This document shows positions 50,358-61,900 of a stretch of 64,000 bases of DNA, piece after piece. The notes beneath the pieces were generated by a model. The model was not told the DNA's origin, ran no database searches, and was given only the letters and a program-made list of their open reading frames with translations. How positions within the stretch are numbered: the stretch's first letter is position 1; every line of letters begins with the position of its first letter. Origin of the DNA: Taxillus chinensis (lineage: Eukaryota; Streptophyta; Magnoliopsida; Santalales; Loranthaceae); contig CM042086.1 of the NCBI GenBank assembly GCA_023512835.1, positions 1,901,799 to 1,965,798 of the forward strand, written 5' to 3'. Both the position numbers and the translations under genes were made by a program.

Positions 50358-52079
50358 TGGATTGGGAATCAGCACGGCCCCCAAAGAATGATACCCAGAA
50401 ACAGAACCAGAACCAGAAGAAGCAAAGGAGGAGAGCCGGGTGAAGGCATGGGGGAGCTTCTCTGTTTGTTGGTTGGTTTGTTCTGGGACTACTCTTGATC
50501 GGCGGCGGGGCTGGTGGCTGCGACTGCCCGGTGCCGTGCCTGCGTGAATGAAGGGTGGTCGGAGCAGGAAGAGGAAGGCCAAGGGGGGGAATGGGCGGCG
50601 GAAAAGGGAGGAGGCAGGTTTGGGCGATTGGCAGATTTGACGAAGTCAGTCTGCTTCTCTGCAAATTCGCATTGCCAGCGGGGGCTGGGGTTGTAACGGA
50701 TTGAAGGAGAGATAATCAATAATCAATCAAGTGTCCAAGGGGAGGGATGTACGGTATGCCTCTGGATTTACGCGTGACGTGGGTTGCTGTTTCCTTATTT
50801 TTAGCTAACCTTTTCTTTTCTGTTACGTGTTTTCCTCCTGTTTTCCTAATCAGAATTGCCCAAATTGGGTCAATAATTAATTACTCACAATACACACCCT
50901 CTGGAACTGCAACTGGAATTGGGTTGCTGGGGAAGGGGTGTTGTGTGTGACACTGTCCGTCCGAGTGTCTGTCACAGAACCAGGGAAAGGGAAGAAAAAT
51001 CATTCCCTTTATTGTTTGTCCCTCGTACACGCCACTGTTTTGAAACTCTTTCGGGACATGCATAGCTTAATTGCCCAAACAGCCTGAAAAATATAAAACT
51101 CAAACCATAAATACCAAAAAAAATACTCATTTACATTACTCATAAATATTCAAAAATAATACCCTCGGTGCCTTAAAGATCACATTTATATAAATGATTA
51201 CATTTGAAACAGTGACAAGTTTTTAAATAAATGGTTTTCCAATTTTGAAGTAAATGTCTTTCCTATTTTTAACTTGCTTTTTATTCCTGCTTCTTTTGAT
51301 ATTTTATTTTATTTTTATTTGAATTTTAAATTATCATTTGTATATGTTAAGATATTTATTTACAGAATTATTACCCCTTGGAGACAAATAAAATAAATGT
51401 TTTTGCAATTTTGCAAGAAAATTTTCCCTATTTTATCTTAATTTATATTCCTGCCATTTTTTGAAAAACAAAATTATTTGAATTTAAAGTTACTATTTGT
51501 ATATTTTAAAAAATATATTACATCTCGATGACAATTTTAAAAAGTAGTTTAAAAAGGAAAAAAATGTATAACAAATATATACCTTGCAATTTTTATTTGT
51601 TATGCATAGGGGAAAGTGATTATGTGTTGTTGTAAGCATAAATGGATGTAGGCTACGATTTTTTAAGTTCAATTTTTTAAAAAATTAAACATGGAATTCA
51701 TCTCATACCACTTCGTAGAGCAAGAAGATTTCCTTCATTTTATAGTAGACACATAACAGTTGCCATCTATCGTATTAGTCATATAACATTTGTCATCTAT
51801 TGTACTATAAATAACATTTGTCAGATGTAAAAAAAAAAAAAGATCATTTCTGTTGAAAGATCAACACATTTAATTTATTTCAGCTATTGATGTTTTTTTT
51901 CTTTTTTTAGTTATGGCCTCAATTATTTATGTATTACGATCAATGAATTTATCTTTCAAATCCACAATTTCAACAAGTGAACATAGCATGCCCTCTAGCT
52001 ACCAACCTTTTATTGTGACTACTTAAAAAACTTCAAACTACAAAAGTTCAATAATTGACTAAGCATAGCCTTTGACCGT
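50358..52079. other. PRK-type gene 5' flank, no other gene
   Basis: 50358-50750 is GC-rich and likely 5' UTR and core promoter of the receptor kinase; overlapping ORFs on both strands are composition artefacts. From 51060 on it is AT-rich with no feature I can name. Confidence 0.4.
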
Positions 52080-52458
52080 CACTAAAAAAAAGCTTTTGAG
52101 ATGGGTTCCTAATAGAGACATAATTTCGTCTTAAATTAGTATTTGAGACAGTTTTAAGTCGTCGCATAGTCGTCTTAATTGATACGGTTCCAAATGGAAT
52201 TTCTAGAACGAAACACATCTTTTCGTCCTAATTTTTTTTTTTGCAATAGCTTAAAACCGTCACAACATTAATTTAGTTAATTAATTAAATTTAATAAAAT
52301 TTGGGACCGTTTAGTCCGTCTCATATTATTTACAACGGTTTTTTCCGTCCCAAAATATTTGCAATAGTTTTATCAGTTCTAAAGTAAATTTGGTTTATAA
52401 CCCATTTTGTGACGATACATATCTGTCTCTAAATACTATTTGAAACATTTTTTTATTG
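52080..52458. mobile_element. CACTA-type miniature element
   Basis: Left end CACTAAAAAAAAGCTTTTGA; the right end ends ATTTTTTTATTG, an imperfect inverse (CAATAAAAAAAT). Subterminal words of the CCGTC/GACGGTT type recur many times (for example ACCGTTTAGTCCGTCTC and AACGGTTTTTTCCGTCCC), as in plant En/Spm-like elements. No clear 3-bp duplication was seen. Its right end abuts the truncated 5' LTR of the TRIM. Confidence 0.5.
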
Positions 52459-52724
52459 GTCCCTACAGCAGTTCATGTGGGAGATCAATGAAGCCCCTTC
52501 GGAGTTCAAATGTACCGACCCGGTTTAATGCGAGGAGTACACCGCTAGTCTCGGACCAAACGATGAAGAGAAGACTTAGCCATCCCTACACAAACTGGTC
52601 GGGAACTGGAGTCGTTCTCCTGATGAGTCCAAGGCAAGGTGAAACCAGTCTACGTGTACCCGATCGGTATGGCGTACTCGGAGCATCTACCAGGGTGACC
52701 GAGTGCTGCACGAGTGAAGACCAT

Positions 52725-52992
52725 TGTCACGCCCCCGAATTCCAGGGAATCCGGAACCGGGTACATGATCGAAAGACTTACCTAGGTGAAGTGTGTTAAG
52801 GTATGATTACTATTAAAATATTCGAGTTTATTGGCATGCGTTTACTATTATAATTATTTTAATATTTTTAGGTTTATAATTAATATGACATTAATACATT
52901 ATTTAGTAATATTAACTATTATTATTAATTATTATGAGTATTAATCAAATTATTATTATTATGGTTATTACTATTAGTAATATTATAAATCA

Positions 52993-53051
<59 letters not shown>

Positions 53052-56000
53052 TATAAGTATGGGAACGAGCGAAACCCACCTTGTGCGTTGCAAGCTTGAA
53101 GAGACGCAAGAGGGTAAGGTTTTGAAGCGAGTCATATAATCAGTAGGTGGTTTCTTATTACTTCCCGATTTATTTATTTTTACGACGGTGTTACGAGTGC
53201 GTAGATATTGAATGGTCGATTTGCGTACGCTCATCCCGATAACATATATATATATTGTTAAACTTCTACGTTCGTTCGTGCGCCGCCGGCTTGTGTGTCG
53301 CCGGTTATGCGCCGGAGTACCGCACCGAGGAGCCGGAGGTGGGCGGTGGCCACGTCCGTGTCCGCGCCTTGGGTTGGAGGGAGAGGTGGCTGAGGGCCGT
53401 CGCACCGCGTGGATGCGGCGATGAAGAGGAAGGGGGATGGGGCGACGACCGTGCGTGTGCGTTGGAGCGGTCGCGCGACCCGCGCGTTCCGCGTCTAGCC
53501 GAGCGTCGGGCGTCTGCGCCCCGTGCGCCGTGTGGCGAGCCCCGCCGCGCGAGGGTGTTGGGTGAGGCAGCGACATCGTGCCGCCGCCGAGCGTCGCGTG
53601 CGCGTTCATGTATCGGTGGGAGCGTCGTTATATATATATATATATAAATGTGATTATAAATAAATATATAAATGTTGATGTGAGTTTCATAAGGAATTTG
53701 GTACAATTGGTTTTTATAATAAGGGTTTCGTAGGGTTGATCTCATAAATGTTGTTTGGCATTGATGCTGTTGGTTAAAGATCTGAATGTGAAAAATGTGG
53801 CACTAGGTATTGTTTCGTGATTTAGATACTTGTGATGCACTAAATTTTGGACATTTAACTTAAACTGTCTTGTTTGTTGTTTTGATGTATACGAATTGGT
53901 GATTGGGTCGGGAGGTTGGGTAACCGGGGGTCCCACATAGGGCTAGCAAGAGGCCGCGGGTCCCCTATGTGGCCGGTTAACCCAGGTCCCATATGTGGCG
54001 GGTTGTCGATGGGGTACCGAGGGTCCCACATATGGCGATCTAGTGGTAGTGAAAATTCCTGGTAATGTGGGCGGGAATTTCATAGATGATTGTTTTACCA
54101 ACAAGCTTTACATGATGTGGAATGAGTTGAAATGGCTCTTTTGTGATTGGTTAGTATTTATTTGCGTTAAGATGTGACACAACACCGGCACAAGCATACA
54201 CCGACCATGTAGACATAGGATTTCACCTTATAGGACGGTGTGGTATGGAGATCACCTACTTGGGCTTTCGTGCTCACCCTACTTTGTCTTTATTTTCTAC
54301 AGGTTATAGGGAGTAGCTGGTGGAGCCATACAGATCAGGTTGGGACATCTTTAGTGCGGGATTATTTTTATGAACTTGGTTTCTAGTTATTTATTTTATT
54401 TCCGGACTTGGGTCCGTGACTTGTATAAACTTGGATAACCTGGACCTTGCTACTTTGTGTCATGGTGTTGACTTAATTCAGAATATTGATTGCACCGATG
54501 TAATTATTGGTTGATTGCATGTTGTGTTTGGATCATCGGTAAGTACAATGCTACCCCCGTTGTAGTATTGTATAGAAATGGATCGCTCTCCAACCCCTCG
54601 ACCCCTGGAGTGGGCGTGAGGACGTCGCTTCCTGATTCGTGAGTGCTCAATTTGGGGGCGTGACAATGACTTCCCCTTGCCCGCACCCGATAGGTCAAGG
54701 GCACCAATGGAGACTACACCACGGGTGCTGTCTCAAATATGCAACCCTGTACGATTATACATCAAGGGTAATCCTGTACACTCACATATATCATCATGCA
54801 TACAATGAGTCAAACAATCATACAGACATCACATCACAAAAAATATGCAAATACAACCGTCCACGGACCCATGTCCGAGATACAACACATAAATACATCG
54901 AGTAGTGGGCACGTCCTCCACTAGTCTCGGGTCACACCTAAAAAGGGATAAACAACAAGTAGGGGTGAGCGACAAGCTTAGTAGGTGACCCCAAAACTCT
55001 ACGTCATGTAACACATATAAGTCTATACTATATGCTCAGTGTACTTGTGCACCGTGTAGTGTGCACAATCATCAGGACTCACCAGCAAACAAACATCAGG
55101 ACTCGGCCGCCCCACACAGGACAACTTGTCCACAATCCTCCATGGGATCCCAGCTCGGGGCACTCGGCCCTAGCTCCACGAGCTCAACGGCTCAACTCAG
55201 GCCTTAGCCTGTCCACAGCGCAATATGCCAGGCCACAGTCGCCACACAGGCCTGCCATCGGTGCATATGCCTGCCACGTCAACCACATAGCACCATCGGT
55301 GCATCACGGTGAGAATCCAAACAAGTCACGGAGTCCATGCCCCAATACCTCACACTAACATACTAACATTAGTATGACATGTCATTTCTCAATATTTCCT
55401 TTAGAACTATAGCCAGTTTTCACAAGTAAATCCTTAATCCTTGATTTATGAAGGAACTACAGCTATTTTCTTGAAATCAAAAGTCTCGGCATTGGGTTCC
55501 CATATCATAAATAAGGTAATCTGATTTTTGGGGATTTTTCTGAGATGTATAACCCCACTATCTAAAAAGTCACCACTACGGACTTTTGGGTTTTTCCGAG
55601 ATTTTATACTAAATTCCAATTTTCACATCTTGAAAGAGTGGGAATTAATTTTTCTAGTATTTTTCTTTGAATCCAAATGGGGAGTATTTCGTTATTTACA
55701 TAGTAACTTAAGTATAATACTTAAGTAATGTGTAGATGGGTATAGGTTACGATGTAAATAGGTCCAGTCCAGTGCTGTCCAGTTACATTGTTGGAGTTGC
55801 GACTCGTAGCTAAGAACTTGCGACTCGTAGCTGCGGAACGGCAACTCATAGCTGCGGAGCGCGCCTCGAAGACTCGAAGCGGATCTTCGATCTTCGACCT
55901 TTGGACTACGACCCTACGAACTACGAACTTTCGAACTACGAACTACGAACCTTCGAACTACGAACCTTCGAACTACGGGTTTATGGACTATGACCCTACG

Positions 56001-56973
56001 ACCCAGAACTTTGAATTTTCGTTAGTTTGACCCAAGGACGCGCCCAGAGGGTACTATTCATCGTCGTTTTCACGTTCTTTCGTCCGAAACGCGCCCAGAA
56101 ACTCCCAGACGCTCACTAACACCCCTGTTTCGCAACAAACTATAATATCTATCTCAAAATGCGTCCAGAACGCCTCTAAAATGCGCAGAACCAACAGAAA
56201 CACGTATAAAATTCCAGATTTCCAGAAATCTAGATCTAAACCCATATTTCCATGGTTGACTTATCAACCCTCATGAAAAACACACTTAATCAACCCCAAA
56301 ATCACAGAAACATATATCCACAATGATATAAAACAGTTCTTAACCACAGATCTAATGTTAAACCATTAGATCTAACCCAGAATTGGATTTCCCCAAATTC
56401 TAGGGTTCATGCTCAATTTCATAAATCATGATAAATTCGTGCAGATCCAAAACAAGAGAGATAAGAAGTTCAAGGACACCTACTTGAAGTGAATCTTTGA
56501 GCTCCACGAACCCAAATCGTCCCAAATCGCCAAGGCCTCCAAGCTCTCTCAAGCTCTCTCTCTCAAATGCACAAACGTGAAACGTAAAGTGAAAGCTTCT
56601 TCTTTTTTTTCTGCTATTTATATTTCTGCCAGTCAACTAACCTAATCAACCATCGACCCAATCAATAATTGACCTCCCAACACAAAAATTGACCTCCAAG
56701 GCTCCGAACTCCAAATTGAGTCAAACTATAGTAAAAACGCTCGAAATGACGAGTACAATACTAGATTGATATTATCACCCGCAAATGACCGCTCAAACGC
56801 AAAGTCAACCAATAAACCCCGAAAAGTCAACAAATGGGTCAAACGGGGCCCCGACACGAAATCGGGCCCAAGTACAGTCAAAATGCTCACATCGACGACT
56901 ATACTACCATCCAGATAATTGCATTCCCATAAAATGGCTATCTCTCAAAACTACTCAAATACGAGTCTTTACA
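52725..56973 (-). mobile_element. solo LTR C, gypsy-like family 1, inserted in the TRIM and split by LTR F
   Basis: The outer ends TGTCACGCCCCC (52725) and GAGTCTTTACA (56973) are flanked by perfect ACCAT duplications (52720-52724 and 56974-56978). Removing the insertion restores the TRIM LTR word GAAGACCATGACCCCGTGACA as a join of its two halves. Without LTR F the LTR is about 2.35 kb, and from 54666 on it matches LTR B closely. It has no internal region, so it is a solo LTR. A minisatellite of CTACGAAC/TTCGAACTACG units lies at 55795-56030. Confidence 0.9.
52769..54665 (+). mobile_element. LTR F, probable solo, gypsy-like family 2, inserted in LTR C
   Basis: It starts TCGAAAGACTTACC (a mutated TGTAAAGACCCGTAC), ends GGGGGCGTGACA and is flanked by ATGA on both sides, duplicated from LTR C. 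At 1897 bp it matches LTR D in direct orientation (for example GGTCCCACA words at 53928-54030 and the closing GTAAGTACAATGCTACCCCC). It carries a (TA)n run at 52996-53046 and a GC-rich block at 53275-53625 whose long overlapping ORFs on both strands are not genes. Confidence 0.82.
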
Positions 56974-57672
56974 ACCATGACCCCGTGACAAAGTGGTATC
57001 AGAGCGGTTGTGGCCCATTTCCAAGAAAGCTCCCCGAAGCACTCTCGTAAGAGACATGCATGGTCCCTAATCCCACGTTGGGAGGGAGCCCTTAACCGAT
57101 GGGGTCAACCAGACAAAGGTCTTGCACGCATCGCGTCCACTAACTTTGTTGGCCAGCGAGCCAAGGTGGAGTACCCGAGGATGGGATAGAGTGGCGCTAC
57201 GGGAGTGGAAAGGAGCATGCCGAACAATCTTGGTTCCTCTGAATTCGCTGATGTAACGAGGACGTTGCAAAATCAAGTGGGAGAGGATGTCACGCCCCAA
57301 ACAGTGAGGTGCTGGCGAGCATCTCCCAAGTGGCGCAGGTGTACGTTACTTGCAAAGGGGCAAGGCGGAAAGCATAGCTGGTGCGGACGGGATAGGCTGC
57401 ACGGCAGTTCGTGCGGGAGATCGATGGAGCCCTTTGGAGTTCTAACGTACCGACCCGATTCAATGCGGGGAGTATGCCGCTAGTCTCGGACCTGACGATG
57501 AAAAGGAGACTTGGCCATCCCTACACAAACTGGTCGGGAACTGGAGCCATTCTCCTGATGAGTCGAAGGTAGGGCGAAACCAGTTTACGTGTGCCCCAAT
57601 CAGTATGACTTACTTGGAGCATTTACCAGAATGACCGAGTGCTGCAAGAGTGAAAACCCTGATCCCGTGACA

Positions 57673-58991
57673 TTTAGTTTATTCATGAGAATTTCATCAA
57701 GTGATATCAATTTCTGCTTATCTGAGTTACGGTCTTATCTTTCTATAACTCTCCTAAGTTCTAGCCTTATTTATGGAAATTTTGAAATAGAGGTTGAACA
57801 TAGCTTAGATAAATTGTACATGTAACTAAGATAACGATAACTTTGAAATTTAAAAAAGACGTTTGGAATTAAAAATCCAGGTTTAGAACCAAATAATGAA
57901 AGGCATATTAATGAAATACAAAAAATTACACGAGCAGAAATATAACTCGTAACAATAGGATAAATTTTTTAGTACTGATGAAAAATAAATTAACATTTCA
58001 CAGATCTAATTTATTTTCAATTATTTAAAATGTTCATGGTACTTTGCAATATGGACTCCGCCATGATAAAGTTAAAGTTTAACTACCAAGCCTTAGCATA
58101 AACTCAAAATGAACGTACAAAATATTGTTTATATATATATGAAAATCAAAGGCGAAAATATGAACTAAAGAAGCTAGTTTCCTAAAATAAATAGCATTAA
58201 TTATAATGACTAAAACCCATTCTAAAATCTAAACAAACCAGTTTTTTAAGAAATTGAAAATTATGAATAAGAAAAGACAACTGATCGAAATCATACTAGA
58301 GCTAGAGTACATGGCATCAACCATGATATATCTAATATCATACAGGTATGATACCAAAAGGACCCAGTTTCTCTCCCTGCAGGTTGAAATAATAGTAAAG
58401 ACTTATACAGACTTAATAAATGATTTTATTTTACATTCAATGACATTATTGACAATTAAATACTAGTAATTTACTGTTAAATGATCTATGAATTCAATCC
58501 AAGGACAAACAAAGAATTGTTAATGATACCAAGTATACCGCAATAATAATACCCCTTAGAACTCAAATACACCCGTGGATTGGGATGACTGTGGATGATG
58601 TGGTGTTTGTTTTCCCACAAACAGGTCATCAACACATCAAAGCTGGCTGTCAGATACTCCGGGTTGCAGGAATGACCAACTCATGCATTAGAAGCTAACT
58701 AAAATCTCAATCACGGAATAGTTTCAAGAAATAGACCGAACTTTCTCCTGCCACAATGTGGCAGTGACCAATTTTAACGACCCACTTCTTCCTTGAGTAA
58801 GGAAGAGAAACATAGCCTTGAAGTTGGGAGCGTGCATGGATTCATGCATGCACAGTACGTAATTCCTCGTACAGAGGATTATAGGTTGATTTGAAGGAGG
58901 GGAAAATTACAGGTGTTGTATGGTTCTGTTAAACATTCAATATCAATTATCCGACGCAGTTATCAACCAGAAGGGTTATCTCTCATTGCGA
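57673..58991. other. SRF gene 3' flank, no gene seen
   Basis: AT-rich sequence after the TRIM. The upper end should contain the 3' UTR of the receptor kinase gene. No repeat or gene is recognised. Confidence 0.35.
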
Positions 58992-61900
58992 TCAAAATAG
59001 GCGTTGTGTCAGCCGGACTAATGCCTGCACCACTTCGGACACGGGTGGCCGGAATTCTGGTTCCATCTGGAACAAACAAATGAACAACATAAGTAGCAAG
59101 ATTTCATATATACACACATATATAGGACTAATAAATAGAAAATGAGCACGCAATCGGAATTGTTCCAACGTGACGAATTGTTCATATCTCACTTTTGTTT
59201 AATTATCACACGCTCGCTCCTTTTTCTATTTATCAGTTCCATACACACACACACACACATATATATTGATGAAGATGGCTAATAATTGATTAATGAAGGA
59301 GGAAATGAGGAGGGGAAGAAGAAGAAAAGAAGGCCTCACTAACCTGAACACAGAGACCTATAATATCAGCAAACAGGGAGATTGACTGTGGAGGGTACAG
59401 CCCGCGCAGGGCAGGGTCTACCATTTTTTCCAATGCACCAATGTCATGGAGTTGTGGGGTTGCCCACTGGACTAGTGACTCTTCTGACCTACTTTTTGAA
59501 CTAAACAAAATAAAGGCAACAATAAAACAGTTCAACTTTTGCGGCTTGCTAAGACAATAATTTACATCCATCCTCGTATGACAAACCTGTCAAAAGGCAT
59601 GCGACCCGTCAATAACTCTAACATGACCACCCCGAAACTGTACACATCACTCTTGAAGGTATAAACTGAGGGCGATGTGCATTCTGGAGCATTATATCCC
59701 ATCTCAGTTTTTCGGTTCGTCCGCTGATTGATTTGGAGAGAGAGAGAGAGAGAGAACACATTTCAGTCAAAAATCAAATTCATTTACATCAAATTCAAGA
59801 TATTATGTGTGTGCTAGAACTCTTTAAAATCAAGTAGTCAAACATAAAATATTAAACCTTTTAGTGGTCTTTTTTCCCTGCAGTACTTTTGAGGGTCTAG
59901 GAATCAATTTTATATCTTTCATAGCCTACTAAGGTCAGATCCTTATCAGAGATTATGGATTTACAACGCTGCAACTCAATCACAAGTTGCGTAAAATTTC
60001 AAATTTTCTCTGTTCGTGTGGGCAAGGTCCATACTGGATTCAAGATTTCTACAGAGGCCAGACATAAATTAGGCCAACCTTTGGTGAATTTGAGGTCCTC
60101 TCTGTGCTCAAGAATCTCCTCTGAGGTGAATTTGAGAGACTATTAATTCCAATGTTTCCCAGAGTTTAAATGGACCATATATCATGAGAAAGCATTAGCT
60201 AAACCTCTAATATTTGCATGGTAAGTAATTAATTAGATCATCGAAATATATCATAATATGGTTCTAGACCATATGTTTTTAAAACTAATCAATAGTAATA
60301 ATTTAAATAATAATGAAAAACATAACCAGAGAAAACCTGATAAAAGGATTCCAAACCACAGTCTGCAAGATGAGGATTAAGTTCCACGTCAAGCAAAATG
60401 TTAGAAGACTTGATGCTTCTATGAACTATTGATGTAGAACAATCCTCATGTAGGTACCTAAGAATGGAAATAGGGTCCCGTAAATTGTAGGACATAAGAA
60501 TTGGCTATATAGAGGATAGAGTTCCACATGTCAACCAAATAAAAATGACGGATGACTTGATGCATATACCAACTAGAATAGAAGACGAGAATGCATCAGT
60601 GTGCATAGTTCAAAAATGTTGACTTACTCAATAGCTTGTGCTGTGCCTAGAGCAATTTTAACTCTGGTATTCCAAGTAAGTGGCTTGCCGTAGTCATCTG
60701 ACAGGTGAAGGAACTCATAAAGAGAACCATTCCTATAATAGTGATGAATTAGCATATTTTGGCCCTGCTCTGAACAATAACCAACAAGTTCAGTAATGTT
60801 TGGATGGTGAAGCTTGGAGACGATTGACAGAGTCTCTAAATATTCATCCACCCTCCCGCCTTTGAAAAGTGAAGAGTCTATCTTTTTTATTGCTAAAACC
60901 TAAAAAAAATAGGCTCAAATTATTCTTCATGAACAGAAAAATGCCAATGTCTTAAAGAAGCCCTCAAAGTTACATACTTTGTGTTAACGATTTACATCAT
61001 ACAAAGCAAGTGTTACACACAATTACACAATAAAAGGCCAATAGCTTAGAACTACTACTTATTTGCAATTAATAGAAAATGTGATTTTATATAAAATTTG
61101 TTCCTTAAATTTATTTTATGTAATGGTCTTCTATTAATTGTATGTATCACTGTCTTGTACTAGATTAGTGGTTGTTATGTTTGTTCTAGGGGTGTAAGGA
61201 AAATCCAAACAATTCAACTTGAAACTTAAACTCAATTGCTTCACGGACATTTTTGCAGAAACCAAGCAAATTGATTTTTTTGAGTCAACGAGAAAAAATT
61301 GGGTTGGAATTAAATAGACTACATACCTATACCAAATTGAATAGATTGATATATTAATATATTTATTTTATATTTTCAGGTACAGTGTCTTATTATCAAT
61401 TATGTTGGCTGTAGTATTATTGAGTCTTTGGATTATGGGAAGCTTATATGATATTGCAAAACTTTTATTTTGGACTTTGAGCTTTATATTTGTCGATTGC
61501 AATTTAAGTTTTAATTTTTTTTAATTTAGTTTTAATTTTTATATTTAATTTTCATTAATACAATGTTTATGATTTATTAATGAATTGATGTTTTAAGAGT
61601 TTAGAATGTTAGACTATTTTAAAATTTTTGAAGTTTTTTTGACCTAAATAAATATACTTTCTCTATGCTTTTATACTTTTATACTTTAATTATTTATATT
61701 TAATATTTTCAAATCCAGTGCTAACAAATAAAAAAATAATTTAAAAAAAGAAAAAAATGATCAAAGAAAACAAATGATAGATAAAATAAATAATGTTAAT
61801 AAATAGCTCAGAGATAACAAATGATCGAAAAACATGATGGATAAATAAAAAAACAAATAAAAAAACATTAGATAGAGGGGTATGCAACAAATGATACACA

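Larger units (their letters stand above)
52464..57672 (+). mobile_element. TRIM miniature LTR retrotransposon, interrupted by nested LTRs
   Basis: The 5' LTR is in two parts (52464-52724 and 56974-56990) and lacks its first 125 bp or so. Then come AAG and the primer-binding site TGGTATCAGAGC (56994-57005), a 297-bp internal region without ORFs (56991-57287), the polypurine tract AAGTGGGAGAGGA (57275-57287) and a 385-bp 3' LTR (57288-57672) starting TGTCACGCCCC and ending ATCCCGTGACA. The two LTRs align over their shared part. The size and lack of coding capacity define a TRIM, which depends on another element's proteins. LTR C is inserted in its 5' LTR. Confidence 0.85.

Noticed and set aside
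49851..50391. Plus-strand GC-rich ORFs of 115-145 codons
   Set aside because: Antisense shadows of the LRR exon of the receptor kinase; biased composition explains the open frames.
53255..53745. Long GC-rich ORFs on both strands (up to 204 codons)
   Set aside because: They lie in the GC-rich block of LTR F, overlap on opposite strands, are Arg/Pro/Ala-rich with no domain, and run into TA microsatellites.
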